Below, in pieces: positions 9,116 through 19,304 of a stretch of DNA of 64,000 nt; position 1 is the first letter of the stretch, and the number at the start of each line of letters is the position of its first letter. The stretch spans positions 1 to 64,000 of the forward strand of contig CAWJCU010000005.1 in the NCBI GenBank assembly GCA_963841455.1. The letters are read 5' to 3'. The stretch comes from JAWVFM01 sp963841455. Lineage in GTDB: Bacteria; Actinomycetota; Thermoleophilia; Solirubrobacterales; 70-9. The notes under the pieces are model-generated. The model searched no databases. It had not been told where the DNA came from and saw nothing but the letters and a program-made list of their open reading frames with translations. The position numbers and the translations under genes are program-made.

Positions 9116-10486
9116 GCTGCGACCCCTGTGCTGTAACCGTCGTGCGGCGTCCCGAGGTACGGGAACGTCGCTTGGTAGCGGTCGGCACCGGGCGTCAGGC
9201 CCTGGGTCACCTGGGAGGCGGCCGCGTCGGGCGTGTAGCTCGGGTCGACCAGCGGGATCGTGACGCCGGCGATCGCGCGGAGCTCGACGTTGACGATGTC
9301 GTCGAACACCCGTCGTCCGTTCGGGAACCCGGCGGCGTCGCCGGCAACGAGGCCGAGCGGGTTCGGGTCCGACGTCGTCGGGGGAATCGCCACGTTCAGG
9401 CGCAGCATGTCCGCGTAGGTGCTTCCGGTGCTGTTCTGGAAGCCGGGCACGACGCCCTTCGGGATGCCGGTCAGGAGGATCGCGACCAGGTCGGCGCGGG
9501 CCTTCTTGTACGCCGCCAGGTTGGGGAAGACCCCCGGGTAAAGGACCGGCAGGAGCCTCGCCAGCTCCGGTTGCCGGACGTTCTTCAGGAACTTCTTGTC
9601 CTGCGCCGGCATGAGCGCGTTCCAGTAGTCCTTGTCCCCGAGCGGCACCACGACCTCGTTGAAGAGCGGGTTGCCGAGACGGGAGACCTGGACCCACGGG
9701 CCGGATTCCGAGATCTCGCCCCTCGCCCTGTCGATCACGCGCGTCTTGCGCCGGCTCGCGGCGCCCCAGATCCCCAAGACGGACTTCCCCGACATCGGAT
9801 CGGATGGGGCCGAGCCGTCGCGGGTTAGCTTGCGGATGGGGATCCGGATCGCGATCGTGTGGACGTTCAGCGTGGCGGTCGCGTCGACGGCCATCGTCGG
9901 CGAGGTCGCGATCAGGTGCAGGTTCTGAAGGGGCCGGAGGTCGCCGAGGTCGAAGATCGACCCGAGGTCGACGAAGAACCCCTCGTTGCGCTGCCCGGCG
10001 AAGACCGAGCCTCCTCCGTCGAGGCCGTGCACCGCCGCCGCACGCGAGCGAGTCGTAGGCCGGCGTCGAGCGCGGCCCGATGTTGCAGGGCGGGCAGGCA
10101 AGGTTCTTGCCGATGGTCTTCGGCTTGCCCTTGCCCTTGACGACCTCGACATCGTAGAACTGGCGCTTGTTCCAGTTCTTCGAGTTGATGCTCTCGATCG
10201 GCCCGGTGTTGTAGAGGAACGTCTCCTCGTTTCGGAGCACGGTCTTGAAGCGGAACCGATACTCGATGTTCGGGAGCCCGTCGCCGTCGTTGTCGACGTA
10301 GATCGAGTAGCGCACGTCGTCGCCGAACTCGAAGAAGTTCGGGCCCCCGGGCGGATCCTCGAGCGGTATGTAGTTGGTGATGATCGTGACCGTGTCGGGC
10401 TTGTCGGGGCTCACGAACGCGTAGGTGTCCGTGTTGTCGGCTACCGGGTCCTGGCTGATCTCGGGCGCTTCTCGGTGGGATGACAT
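9112..10486 (-). CDS. DUF4331 family protein (one frame break)
   Basis: Recognised by the opening MSSHREAPEISQDPVADNTD and the later VFAGQRNEGFFVDLGSIFDL segment, both typical of DUF4331 proteins of unknown function, often extracellular or associated with metal or redox stress genes. The reading frame shifts once near 10,040-10,055: the N half (to PAYDSLA) and the C half (from AVHGLDGGGSVFAGQ) are in different frames but align end to end. A single-base indel is enough to rejoin them into about 458 residues. It is the second gene of the tatA operon. Confidence 0.75.
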
Positions 10487-10490
10487 TCGG

Positions 10491-10766
10491 CTACTCCTTG
10501 CTCTTCGGCGCGGCCTTCATGAGCCGCTTGACAAGTGACTTGTCGCGGTAGGTGACCTCGCTGGTTCCCGCCATCACGGTCACCTCGCCGCGCTCTGCGT
10601 TCCGAACCACGGCCACGACCGCCTCCTCCGGCGGGGGTCCCGAGGGGTCGGCGACTTCGCCGCCCTCCATCGCCGCCCGGGCGACGCTCGGCGCCGCGGC
10701 GATGCCGCCGTGCCCGCCGCCGCTCCGGCCGTTACCAAGCAGCTTTCGCCGGCTCACGCTCTCCAT
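10491..10766 (-). CDS. small protein with twin-arginine-like signal
   Basis: A 91-residue protein starting at an ATG placed seven bases after an AAAGGAG site. The N-terminus contains SRRKLLGNG followed by a Gly/Ala-rich segment ending SVARA, which resembles a short Tat signal, although the hydrophobic core is weak. The rest is a compact domain with EEAVVAVVRNAERGEVTVM, as in small secreted actinobacterial proteins. It is first in the operon that ends with tatA, five bases before the DUF4331 gene. Function unknown. Confidence 0.6.
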   Translation of the reverse strand: MESVSRRKLLGNGRSGGGHGGIAAAPSVARAAMEGGEVADPSGPPPEEAVVAVVRNAERGEVTVMAGTSEVTYRDKSLVKRLMKAAPKSKE

Positions 10767-10819
10767 CTGGGACTCCTTTCCTGCGCCGGCCCCACGCCGG
10801 CTGCTCGCCCCTCCTCTAC

Positions 10820-11190
10820 GTGCGGTGGCCGAGGCCGGATCACCGGCACACCGGCTGGGCGACTCTGCTTGGCTTCGGTCGATGGCCGAGGTCCCCGACA
10901 AGCGCACGCGTCGATGCGACGCTGGCGACGCCCGTCCACGTCGGCGAGCGATATGTGCCGTTCGGCGAGTTGACCGCGGCCCAGGTCCGGGCCCAGGCCG
11001 ATCGCATCGGTGACGCCGGCAGCTGGGGGCCGTTGCAGCGCGCGGCCGCCGTGGCGCGCGAGTGGGGGCGCCTCGCGGAGGCGATGGGGACGAAGTCGGC
11101 GCAGCGCGGGTTTCGGAGCTGGGCCCGGCTGCCGCAGTCGACTGGGCCGAGCGGACCTGGGTCATCCCCCCGCGGAGCGGAATGATCTGA
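10820..11190 (+). CDS. small unknown protein, frame broken
   Basis: Protein-like sequence in two frames. The first part (from about 10,900) reads HVGERYVPFGELTAAQ and continues through GSWGPLQRAAAVAREWGRL. After a break near 11,095-11,110 the frame changes to VSELGPAAAVDWAERTW and ends VIPPRSGMI with a TGA at 11,188. Helix-rich, hydrophilic, no signal peptide. The true start is uncertain: a GTG at 10,820 is in frame with the first part, while an ATG at 10,883 would need another indel. It is convergent with the Fur-family gene. No family was recognised. Confidence 0.38.
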
Positions 11191-11200
11191 GGCGCGGGCG

Positions 11201-11674
11201 TCATGCCTCGCTTTCGGCCGCCCGTGCGCAGTCCGGGCATAGGCCGGTGATGGGGAAGTGGGTGAAGCGAGCCTCGTAGCCGAAGCGCTCGCGGATTTCC
11301 GCGCGAATTGAATCGAGGCGGCTCGGCTCGACGCTGAGTACCCGGTTGCAGCGCTCGCAGGCAAGGTACTCACGCTCGCCGAGGCCGACCAGCGAATAGA
11401 GCCCGGGCCCGTGCCCGAGATGGACGTGGCGGACGACCCCCATCGCCTCGAGCCGCTCGAGGTTCCGGTAGACCGAGCTCACCTCTAACGTTGTTCCCCC
11501 GCGCGCGATCTGGGTCGCGATCCTCTCCGCTGACAGCGGGCCGTCCGCCGCGAAGAGCTCCTCGAGGACGAGGCGCCGCGCCATCGTCAGCCGGCCTCCC
11601 TCGGATCGGATCGCCGCCGCGACGTCGTCGACGCTCCCGAAGCTGAGAGGGGAGGTCCGAGGCGACTCGGTCAT
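11201..11674 (-). CDS. Fur-family metalloregulator, possibly nickel-responsive (Nur-like)
   Basis: A 157-residue Fur-superfamily repressor. The winged-helix DNA-reading segment VSSVYRNLERLE is at 65-76, a metal-site His cluster HVHLGHG at 83-89, and two structural Cys pairs are at C106/C109 (CERC) and C146/C149 (CPDC). It starts inside the 3-prime end of the nickel/cobalt permease gene on the same strand, so the two are likely co-transcribed. Adjacency to a NiCoT permease and a [NiFe] hydrogenase cluster suggests nickel sensing, but Zur or Fur function cannot be excluded from sequence. Confidence 0.84.
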   Translation of the reverse strand: MTESPRTSPLSFGSVDDVAAAIRSEGGRLTMARRLVLEELFAADGPLSAERIATQIARGGTTLEVSSVYRNLERLEAMGVVRHVHLGHGPGLYSLVGLGEREYLACERCNRVLSVEPSRLDSIRAEIRERFGYEARFTHFPITGLCPDCARAAESEA

Positions 11675-11687
11675 CGCCTCGCTGACG

Positions 11688-12814
11688 TTACCCCTTCACC
11701 CTGGCGGACCACTTCTCCTCGATGCGGCCGAACCGCCAGACCGCGAGGGCGACCGCCCAGGTGAGCAGGAACAGCGCGACGATCGCGTACCCGAAGTAAT
11801 TCAGGTCCAGGCTCGAGACGAGAGTCCCAGGGCTCGCCGGTGAGGCCGAGCTTGTCGGCGAGCACCGAGAGCAGCTCGATGGCGCCGATCACCAGCGCGA
11901 CCATCACCGACAGCGAGGTGATCGTGATGTTGTAGAAGACCTTCCGCACCGGCTTGGCGAAGGCCCAGCCGTAGGCGAAGTTCATGAACGCGCCGTCGAT
12001 CGTGTCGAGCAGCGACATTCCGGCTGCGAACAGGATCGGCAGGCAGAGGATCGCGTAGATCGGCAGCCCACCCGCCGCCGCGAACCCGGCGGTCGCGAGG
12101 AGGGCGATCTCCGTTGCGGTGTCGAAGCCGAGTCCGAACAGCAGCCCGACGAGGTACATCTGCCACGGCTTGCGTCACGGCGCTCGTCGCCCGCCCGTAG
12201 AAGCGGTTCATGAACCCGCGGTTGTTGAGCTGGTCCTCGAGCTCCGCCTCGCTCGTAGTGACCCTGCCGCATGCGGCGGAAGACTTCGGACGATGCTCAC
12301 GAGGACGAGCAGGTTGAGCAGGCCGATGATCATCAGGAACGTCCCGGAGACGGTGGGGCCGATGACGCCCGGTGGCCTGGTGAAGCGCGGAGCTGTCGTT
12401 GCTCACGGCGCCGCTGAGGCCGCGGATCCCGACCGCGAAGAGCGCCGCGAGGGCGAAGACGATCGTCGAGTGGCCGAGCGAGAAGAAGAAGCCGACGCTC
12501 ACTGGTCGCTGGCCGTCGGCCATGAGCTTTCGCGTGGTGTTGTCGATGGCGCCGATGTGATCGGCGTCGAAGGCGTGGCGCATGCCGAGCGTATAGGCGG
12601 TGATGCCGATGCCGACGGTGAACGCCCCGGCGCTGCCGAGGCTGAAGTGATGCGGCGCAACGACCGCGAAGAGAAGGAAGAAGCCGACGACGTGAAGCGC
12701 CAGGATCACCGCCGCCATCCAGCCGACGGTCCTCCACTGCTCGCGCGTGAGCCCGCCGCGGATCCGCTGCCACAACGAGGGACGCCCGGCGGGTGGAATG
12801 CGGGCTGCCTCCAT
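11688..12814 (-). CDS. NiCoT-family nickel/cobalt permease (frame breaks)
   Basis: Membrane permease for Ni2+ or Co2+, most likely supplying nickel to the hydrogenase. It carries the family signature RHAFDADHI in helix II plus FSLGHSTIV, LGFDTATEI and GMSLLDTIDGAFMNFAYGWAF. The frame breaks near 12,380, 12,240, 12,170 and 11,830, yet the pieces join in order into a protein of about 375 residues ending in a last membrane helix and a basic tail (stop TAA at 11,688). The start at 12,814 follows a GGAGG site; an upstream in-frame Met is less likely. Nickel versus cobalt preference is inferred from context. Confidence 0.8.
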
Positions 12815-12869
12815 ATCTCTTACCTCCTCCTCCGCGGCCCGCTCGGCTCCGCTGCCGGCGGGCACCTTG

Positions 12870-12898
12870 ACCTTATTGCTTACGGACCGCTATTGCAA
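12870..12898 (-). promoter_or_regulatory. candidate promoter/operator of the NiCoT-Fur unit
   Basis: On the minus strand TTGCAA (12,893-12,898) is followed after 17 bases by TAAGGT (12,870-12,875), a reasonable -35/-10 pair 56 bases before the permease start. TTGCAA and a nearby AAGCAA resemble half-sites reported for nickel-sensing Fur proteins, but the spacing is not the classical one. This is a prediction only. It lies in the 161-base gap between hypF and the permease gene. Confidence 0.3.
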
Positions 12899-12975
12899 GC
12901 GGATCACAATAGGTCGCCAGAGCGTCGCCCTGACCAGCCGGCCGATCCCTTCTTCGAACCCCGTCGGGCCCTGGA

Positions 12976-15300
12976 TCATCGAGGCGAGGATGTCGATCCA
13001 ATCGCCGCGGCCACCGCCGTCTGGCCGTAGGAGATGCCGCCGTCGTTTGGCGGCAGCGCCTCGGGGAGGAGCACCCGCAGGCCGCGGTCGCGAAGGTGCG
13101 CGGCGGTTCGCTCGAGCAGCAAGCGGTTCTGGAAAACGCCGCCCGATAGGACGACGGTGGCCGTGCCGGTCCGCTCCGCGGCCGCCGCCGCGGCCTCCGC
13201 GGTCGCCGCCGCGAGCGCGTTGTGAAAGCGAGCCGACGCGATTGCGAGCTCGACGCCGTCGTCGAGGTCGCTCGAGACCGCGCGGATCGTCTCGCGCGCG
13301 TCGAGCACGAGCGGGGCGTCCGAACCCGGATCGATCACCGGCAGCGGATACGCGCTCCGCTCGTCGAGGCGGCCATCCCCTCGAGCTCCGCCGCCGCCTG
13401 GCCCTCGTAGTTGACGCGGGCGCGGAGGCCGGCGATCGCGGCGACCGCATCGAAGAGGCGGCCGGCGCTGGTCGTCGGCGGCGAGGCGGTCCCGCGGCGC
13501 GTCATCTCGGCGACGGCCGCCCATTCCGTCGCGCCGACCTCCGACGCGAGCGCGCGCGGGATCGGCGGCATCGGTCGTCGCCGAGGGCGGCGAGCCAGGA
13601 GCACGCCATGCGCCACGGCTCGCGCACGGCAGCGTCGCCGCCCGGGAGGCGGACCGGGAAGAGCAGGCCCAGCCCGCTCGAAGCCGGCGAGGTCGCCGGC
13701 GAGGATCTCGCCGCCCCACACGGTCCCGTCGGGCCCGTAGCCCGAGCCGTCGTAGATGGCGCCGACCGCGGCGCTCGGTCACGCCATGCTCGGCTAGGCA
13801 GGCGGCGAGGTGGGCGTGGTGGTGCTGAACGCCGACGTGCTCCACGCCCTCGCGCTCGAGGGCGTAGCGGGTGGAGAGGTAATCGGGATGGAGGTCGTGG
13901 GCGACGAGAGCGGGCTCGACGGCGAACAGGCGCTCGAAGTGCTCGACGCCCTCGCGAAAGGAGGCGAGCGTCTCGTAGTTCTTGAGGTCGCCGATGTGGT
14001 GGCTGACCCACGCCCGGCTCTCCCTTCGCGACGCAGAACGTGCTCTTGAGCTCAGCGCCGCAGGCGAGGATCGGCGGCGTCGCCTGTGGAAGGCCGACGC
14101 TCCGCGGAACGTAGCCGCGAGATCGGCGCATGAGCAGCGGCGCGGAGCGGACTGCCGGATCGAGCGCTCGGACGACCGAGTCGTCAGTGCGCATATGGAT
14201 CGGGCGGTCGTGGACGAGGAAGCCCGTCGGCGATCGGCGGCCAGCCGGTCGCGCGCGTCGGTCGTCGCGGTAGGCGATCGGCTCGTCGGAGACGTTTCCG
14301 GAGGTGAGGACCAGCGGCCTCGCCGGCATCGGCGAGCAGCAGGTGGTGGAGCGGGGAGTAGGGGAGCATCACCCCGAGGTCGGCTGAGCGCGGGGCGACC
14401 GACGGGGCAACGGGTGCGCCCGGGCGGCGGCGGGCGATCACGATCGGCCGCTCGGGGGCGCTCAGGAGGGTTCGCTCCCCCTCCGTCAGCTCGACCAGGG
14501 CGAGAGCGGCTTCAGGGCTCGGCGCCATGAGGGCGAACGGCTTGTCCTCGCGATGCTTGCGGGCGCGGAGAGCCGCCACCGCGTCCTCGTCGCCGCCGCG
14601 GCACGCGAGGTGGTACCCGCCGATCCCCTTGACGGCGAGCATCGCGCCGCCGGCGAGCATCGCCGCGGCCGCGGCGATCGCGTCGGCGCCCGCCCGACGC
14701 GTCGGCCGGAGCACCCGAGGCGTCCACGAGCGTGGCCCGCGGCCCGCAGACCGGGCAGGCGTTCGGCTGTGCGTGGAAGCGGCGGTCGAGCGGGTCGTCG
14801 TACTCGGCCCGGCACGCCGGGCACATCTCGAACCCCGCCATCGTCGTCGCCGGCCGGTCGTAGGGAACACCGCGCACGATCGTGAACCGCGGGCCGCAGT
14901 TCGTGCAGTTGATGAACGGGTAGCGGTGGCGGCGGTCGGCCGGGTCGAAGAGCTCGGCCAGGCAGTCGGAGCAGGTCGCCGTGTCGGGGGAGACGAGCGC
15001 CTCGGGCTCTCCGGACCGCTCCGAGGCGAGGATCCGGAACGCGGTCTCGCCCGTCGGGTCGATCTCGGAGGCGTCGACGGACTCGACCGACGCGAGCGGC
15101 GGCGCCTCGGACGCGAGGCGCCGCAGGAGCTCCTCGACCGCGCCCGGGCCGCCCTCGACCTCGACGACGACACCGCGCTCGTCGTTCAGAACGTGGCCGG
15201 CGAGGCCGAGCTGGGTGGCGAGCCGGAAGACGAATGGGCGAAAGCCGACGCCCTGGACCGTTCCGCTGACGCGGGCCGTGACGCGCCGGCGGTCGCTCAA
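12976..15300 (-). CDS. hypF: carbamoyltransferase HypF (multiple frame breaks)
   Basis: Makes the thiocarbamate/cyanide precursor for the [NiFe] site from carbamoyl phosphate and ATP, passing it to HypE. Domains in order: acylphosphatase (TVQGVGFRPF), two zinc-finger pairs (CSDCLAEL, CTNCGPRF, CPACRAEY, CPVCGP), YrdC-like domain (KGIGGYHLACRGG, KHREDKPFALM, LTSGNVSDEPIAY) and the Kae1-like domain (VQHHHAHLAACLAEHG, DGSGYGPDGTVWGGE, VLSGGVFQNRLLLE, LPPNDGGISYGQ). The span of 775 codons is the normal length. About seven frame changes are needed between 14,705 and 13,380. The TTG start at 15,300 overlaps a TGA in another frame; the reading frame itself runs on from the SIS gene. Confidence 0.82.
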
Positions 15301-16521
15301 GCCGGTCTCGACCAGCTCGATCAGCTCTCGCAGCACGTGGTAGGCGCTCGCCTGGGCCTCCTGGATCCTCGGGATGTGCTGCGAGCGCGTGACGACGACG
15401 TGGTCGGCGAGGCCCTCGGCGGCGACGCGTCCGCCGTCGTAGCCGACGAGCGCCACGGTCAGCATCTCGCGCTTGCGGGCCTCGGCCAGCGCCTCGATGA
15501 TGTTGAGCGAGTTGCCGCTCGTCGAGAGCGCGACGGCTACGTCGCCCGGCCGGCCGTAGGCGATCACCTGGCGCTGGAAGATCTCCTCGATCCCGATGTC
15601 GTTGGCGATCGCGGTGATGATCGACGGGTCCTCGGTGAGGTCGATCGCTCGCCGCGCCGGCCACCCCTGCGGCGCCGCGTGAAGGTCGGCCACGAGGTCC
15701 ATCGCGTCGGTCGCCGAGCCGCCGTTGCCGAGCGCGAGCACCTTGCCGCCGCCGTCGAGGCAGCTCGCGGAGCGCCGCGGCGGCCGCGAGCAGCACACCG
15801 CGGTTGTCGGTGAGCGTCTGCTCGCGCAGCGCGCCGACCTCGTCCGCCTTCAGCAGGATCGAGCCGCGGACGTCGTCGACGACGGCGTCGAGGTCCTTCT
15901 CGCCCTCGGAGAGGAACGGGTAGAGGAAGCTCGAGCGCCCGTGTCGTGGACCGGCCCGGCCTCGCGGCCCGACAGCAGCCCGCGGTGGTCGAAGAAGACG
16001 TGCACCAGCTCCCAGAGCACGTGGTAGAGCGTCTCGACCAGCTCCTGCGCGATGAACGGGTCGTCGCGCGGGGGGACGAACTCCCGCTCGGCGCCGGAGT
16101 CGCCGAAGCCGATGGTGAGGCACCCCGCGCGCGGCCGCCCGGCTCACGGCCTCCGCGGTCTCGCACGTGGGGTCCTCGTCGGCGCCGAACGCGATCACGA
16201 TGTCGTCGGGCTCCGCCACGAGGTCGACCTGCGCCGGGAGCTCCCGCCCTCGGCCGCCAGCCCGATGGCCGGCAGCGCCCGCTTGCCGACGATCACGGGA
16301 TGGACGAACTCGACCGCGACGTGCCGGACGTCGGAGCGCGCGATCGGCGAGCGGCCGAGCGCGACCAGGCGGCCGCCGCGCGCGAACCGCTCGGCCATCG
16401 CGTGACAGCAGCGCGCGAGGTCGTCGGCCTCGCGCTCGAAGAACGCGCGGTTTGCCTCGGTGCGGGCCGCGAGCAGGTCGTCGACCCGTTCGGCGAGCAG
16501 GTCGGAGCCGGTCGTGCTCAC
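15297..16521 (-). CDS. SIS-domain (phosphosugar isomerase-like) protein, frame broken
   Basis: About 408 residues with two sugar-isomerase-type segments. The N half begins MSTTGSDLLAERVDDLLAAR and has FARGGRLVALGRSPIARSD. The C half has LALGNGGSATDAMDLVADL and VALSTSGNSLNIIEAL, the phosphate-binding loops of GmhA-like SIS proteins. At least four frame changes occur between about 16,250 and 15,770. It lies between hypB and hypF and, as I remember similar clusters, is a common companion of actinobacterial group 1h hydrogenases, where its role is unknown. In the sequence given, the final piece is in frame with hypF with no intervening stop. Confidence 0.7.
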
Positions 16522-16531
16522 CGGCCCGGGC

Positions 16532-17218
16532 TCAGGCGGTGGCCGCCGCGGCCGCGCGCTCCGGCACGGCGGCGAGCCACTCGACCCAGGCGTCGACGCC
16601 CTCGCCGGTCCTCGCGCTCACGAGCAGGCGCTCGACCCCGGGGTTGACGGCGTCGAGGTTGGCGAGGAACCGATCGAGGTCGAAGTCGAGGTGGGGGAGG
16701 AGGTCGACCTTGTTGACGACGACGAGCTCGCAGGTGCGGAACATGAGCGGGTACTTGAGCGGCTTGTCCTCGCCCTCGGTCACCGAGGTCACCATCGCCC
16801 GCGCGTCCTCGCCGACGCGGAACTCCGCCGGGCAGACGAGGTTGCCGACGTTCTCGATCACCAGCAGGTCGATCTCGTCGAGCGGCAGGTCGGGGACCGC
16901 CGAGCGGACCATGTTCGCGTCGAGGTGGCACTCGCCGCCGAAGCCGTTGTCGGTGTTGAGCTGGATGACCGGCACGTGATGGCTCGCGATCCGGTCGGCG
17001 TCCATCGTCCCCTGCACGTCGCCCTCGAGCACGCCGATGCGGATGCCCTCGAGCCTCTCGTGCCGTCCGCTCGAGCAGCGTCGTCTTGCCTGCGCCGGGC
17101 GCGCTCATGAGGTTGACGACGCGACGGCGGCGCGGTCGAAGTCGTCGCGGTTGGCCCGCGCGATCGTCGCGTTGGCGTCGAGCGCGTCCTCGGCGACCTT
17201 GATCTTGGTGCGATGCAT
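16532..17218 (-). CDS. hypB: hydrogenase nickel incorporation GTPase HypB (two frame breaks)
   Basis: GTPase that, with HypA, delivers nickel to the hydrogenase large subunit. It has the P-loop NLMSAPGAGKTTLLE, the metal-binding segment GFGGECHLDANM, the switch region LLVIENVGNLVCPA and the guanine-specificity motif VVNKVDLLPH. The span of 229 codons matches the family, with breaks near 17,115 and 17,035 that restore each other. The start at 17,218 follows a GGAGGAG site. It has no long His-rich N-terminus, so it is not a nickel-storing type. It follows hypA by 11 bases. Confidence 0.86.
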
Positions 17219-17229
17219 CGCTGCTCCTC

Positions 17230-17617
17230 CTAGCCCGAGAGTACCCGTCGCGCCGCGTCCTCGACCTCGATCGACTCGACCTCGAGCTCGTCGCCGGCGA
17301 TCGGCTCGGCGCCGGCGCTCCCGCAGTCCGGGCACCGGAACATCGGGAGCGACGATGTCGAGCGCGGGCTCGCGGCGCCGGGTCCCACTCGCGGCCGCAG
17401 TCGCGCAGCGAAGCAGGGCGTCGACCAGCTCGAGCTCGAGCTCGGCGCCCTCGCAGAGCGTGTCGCGCGCCGACGATCTCGAAGTAGAAGGCGAGCGATG
17501 CGGGCACGACCTGCCGCAGCGCGCCGACCCGCAGGGTCGACCACGCTCACCTGGCGCCCGTCGCGCGTGCTTGACGGCGGTGTCGACGATCGCGCTCGAG
17601 ATCGAGAGCTCGTGCAT
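17230..17617 (-). CDS. hypA: hydrogenase nickel-delivery protein HypA (frame breaks)
   Basis: Small nickel-binding, zinc-containing chaperone. It opens with MHELSIS, whose His2 is a nickel ligand in the family, and ends with a zinc segment containing FRCPDCGS. The middle reads ASLAFYFEIVGA then LCEGAELELELVDALLRC in different frames, so at least two one-base indels lie between about 17,550 and 17,350. The expected length is about 128 residues. It overlaps the preceding protease gene at TGATG and is followed closely by hypB. Confidence 0.84.
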
Positions 17618-18140
17618 CAGCGCTCTCCGCCGCGTCGGCGTAGGCGGCGTCGGTCTGCAGCTCGGCGATCTGCTCGAGCACGAGCGCCACGGCGCGCTCG
17701 ACGGCGCCCTCGACCTCGGGCGAGAGCTCGAGGCCCATCTCCTCGACCGGCCGCAGGCTCGCAGGCCACGACGACGACCTTTCCCGGCCAGCCGCCCGAC
17801 GGTCTTGACGAACCGCAGCACCGTCTGCGGGTCCATCCCGTGCGGGTTGACCACCTGGCCGTCCTCGATCGGCTCGATCTCGGCCGGGTCGGGCTCCATC
17901 ACGTAGAGCGTCCCCGGCTCGCCGCCCTGCCGGCTGACGTCGACCAGCACCAGCGCGTCGTAGCCGCGCATCACCTCGTAGGCGAGGTCGAGCCCGCCGG
18001 TGCCGAAGTCGAGCACGGTCACGCCGCCGGGGAGCTCGCCCCGGAGCACGCTCCGCGACCTTGCCGCCGAAGGCGTCGTCCTTCATCCAGGCGTTGCCGA
18101 TCCCGGCGACGAGGATCTGCTTCGGGGGCCCCTGGCTCAT
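17616..18140 (-). CDS. hydrogenase maturation protease (frame breaks)
   Basis: Endopeptidase of the HybD/HyaD type that would cut the C-terminal tail from the large subunit after nickel insertion. Seen motifs: ILVAGIGNAWMKDDAFGG near the N-terminus, with the family GxGN and DD pair, then VLDFGTGGLDLAYEVM with the second acidic ligand. The length of about 175 residues fits. It starts within the stop of the upstream gene (ATGA) and ends in a TGATG overlap with hypA. Frame changes are needed near 18,050, near 17,765 and close to the end. The target in this window is the 19-residue tail of hhyL. Confidence 0.78.
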
Positions 18141-19304
18141 CGGGCGACCTCCAGCTCCTCGGCCTTGAAGAACAGGTAGCGGCCGGTCTCGCGGAAGAGC
18201 TCCTGCTCGGCGCTGCCGTCGACCGTCACGGCGACGTGGAGCGCGTCGTCGTAGTCGAGGTAGATGCGCTCGATCGTCGCCATGCGCCCGTCGAGCATCT
18301 TGTCGTAGACGTCGCGCTCGGTACCGGGGCGCAGGACCACCTTCGCGCCCTTGCGGAAGGTGCGCCCGCCGATGCTCGAGCTCGCTCTTCGCCGGGGTTG
18401 GGATGCCCGGGCTCGGGGCTCGGATCGGGGTCGTGGAGCCTCGAGACGCGCCGTGCAGGGCGGTGATGTCCTCCGCGCGTCGCCCGGTCGGCCCGCTCGA
18501 CCATCTCCCGCACCGCCGGGTCCTGCTCCGCGATCTCCTCGCGCTCGGCGTCGGAGAGCGCTTGCACGTGGAGCAGCAGCGCCTCCTCGATCTCGGTGTT
18601 GTCGAACAGGTTGCCGAGGCTCTCGGGCGCCATCCGCGGGATGGTCCGGGAGCACGATCGGCGCCCCGAGGAGCGTCTCGTCGGCTCGCGGCGAGCACCG
18701 GCCAGGTGTTGACGCTCTCGCAGCCGGCCGCGGCGGCGCCGGGCTCCCGTCGCGCTCCAGCGGCGAGACGAAGCGCCCGCCGTCGACCTCGGCGACGACG
18801 TGGGTCGAGAGCAGGCTCGACCGCAGCGCGTCGGCCGCGCTCGATCGCTTCCGCGCTCGGCCGGTCGACGGGTGTCGTGTTGTGGACGCAGAGCGCACGC
18901 GGGCCGAGCCCGTCGCCGTCGACGGGCTCGGCGCGCAGCCGCGCCCGCCCGCGATCGGCCCGGTCGCCCTCGAACGCGAACTCGAGCGGCTCGCCCCCGC
19001 CCGCGAGCAGGTCGGCGAGCGGCGTTGGCGGCAGCTCGATCCCGCGCTCGGCGCCTTCGTGGCGCTCGCCCGCGGCCTGGAGGAAGCGGACGGTCCCCGA
19101 GACCTCGGCACCGCGCTCGGCCGCGACCACGCACTCCACCCGCAGGTGGTCGAAGGTCGCGGGGCTGCGCTCGGCGTAGGCCGGCGGATAGACGATCCCG
19201 AACGGGGTCGGGGTCGCGTTCTTGGTCGCGCCCGGCGTGTAGGGGTAGAGCGCGTAGCCCTCGTACAGCAGCGAGTCGACGAGGCGCGCGGTCGCGGCGT
19301 CCAT
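18137..19304 (-). CDS. unknown protein of the hydrogenase cluster (frame breaks)
   Basis: About 389 residues with no recognised family. The N part reads DSLLYEGYALYPYTPGA and later FGIVYPPAYA. A central region is acidic and helical (EIEEALLLHVQALSDAERE). The C-terminal 75 residues are a small domain starting FRKGAKVVLRPGTERDVYDK and ending FFKAEELEVAR. Frame changes occur near 18,830, 18,740, 18,640 and 18,450-18,370. Four-base overlaps with both neighbours place it inside the hydrogenase operon. It could assist cofactor assembly or subunit association, but there is no direct evidence. Confidence 0.55.
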
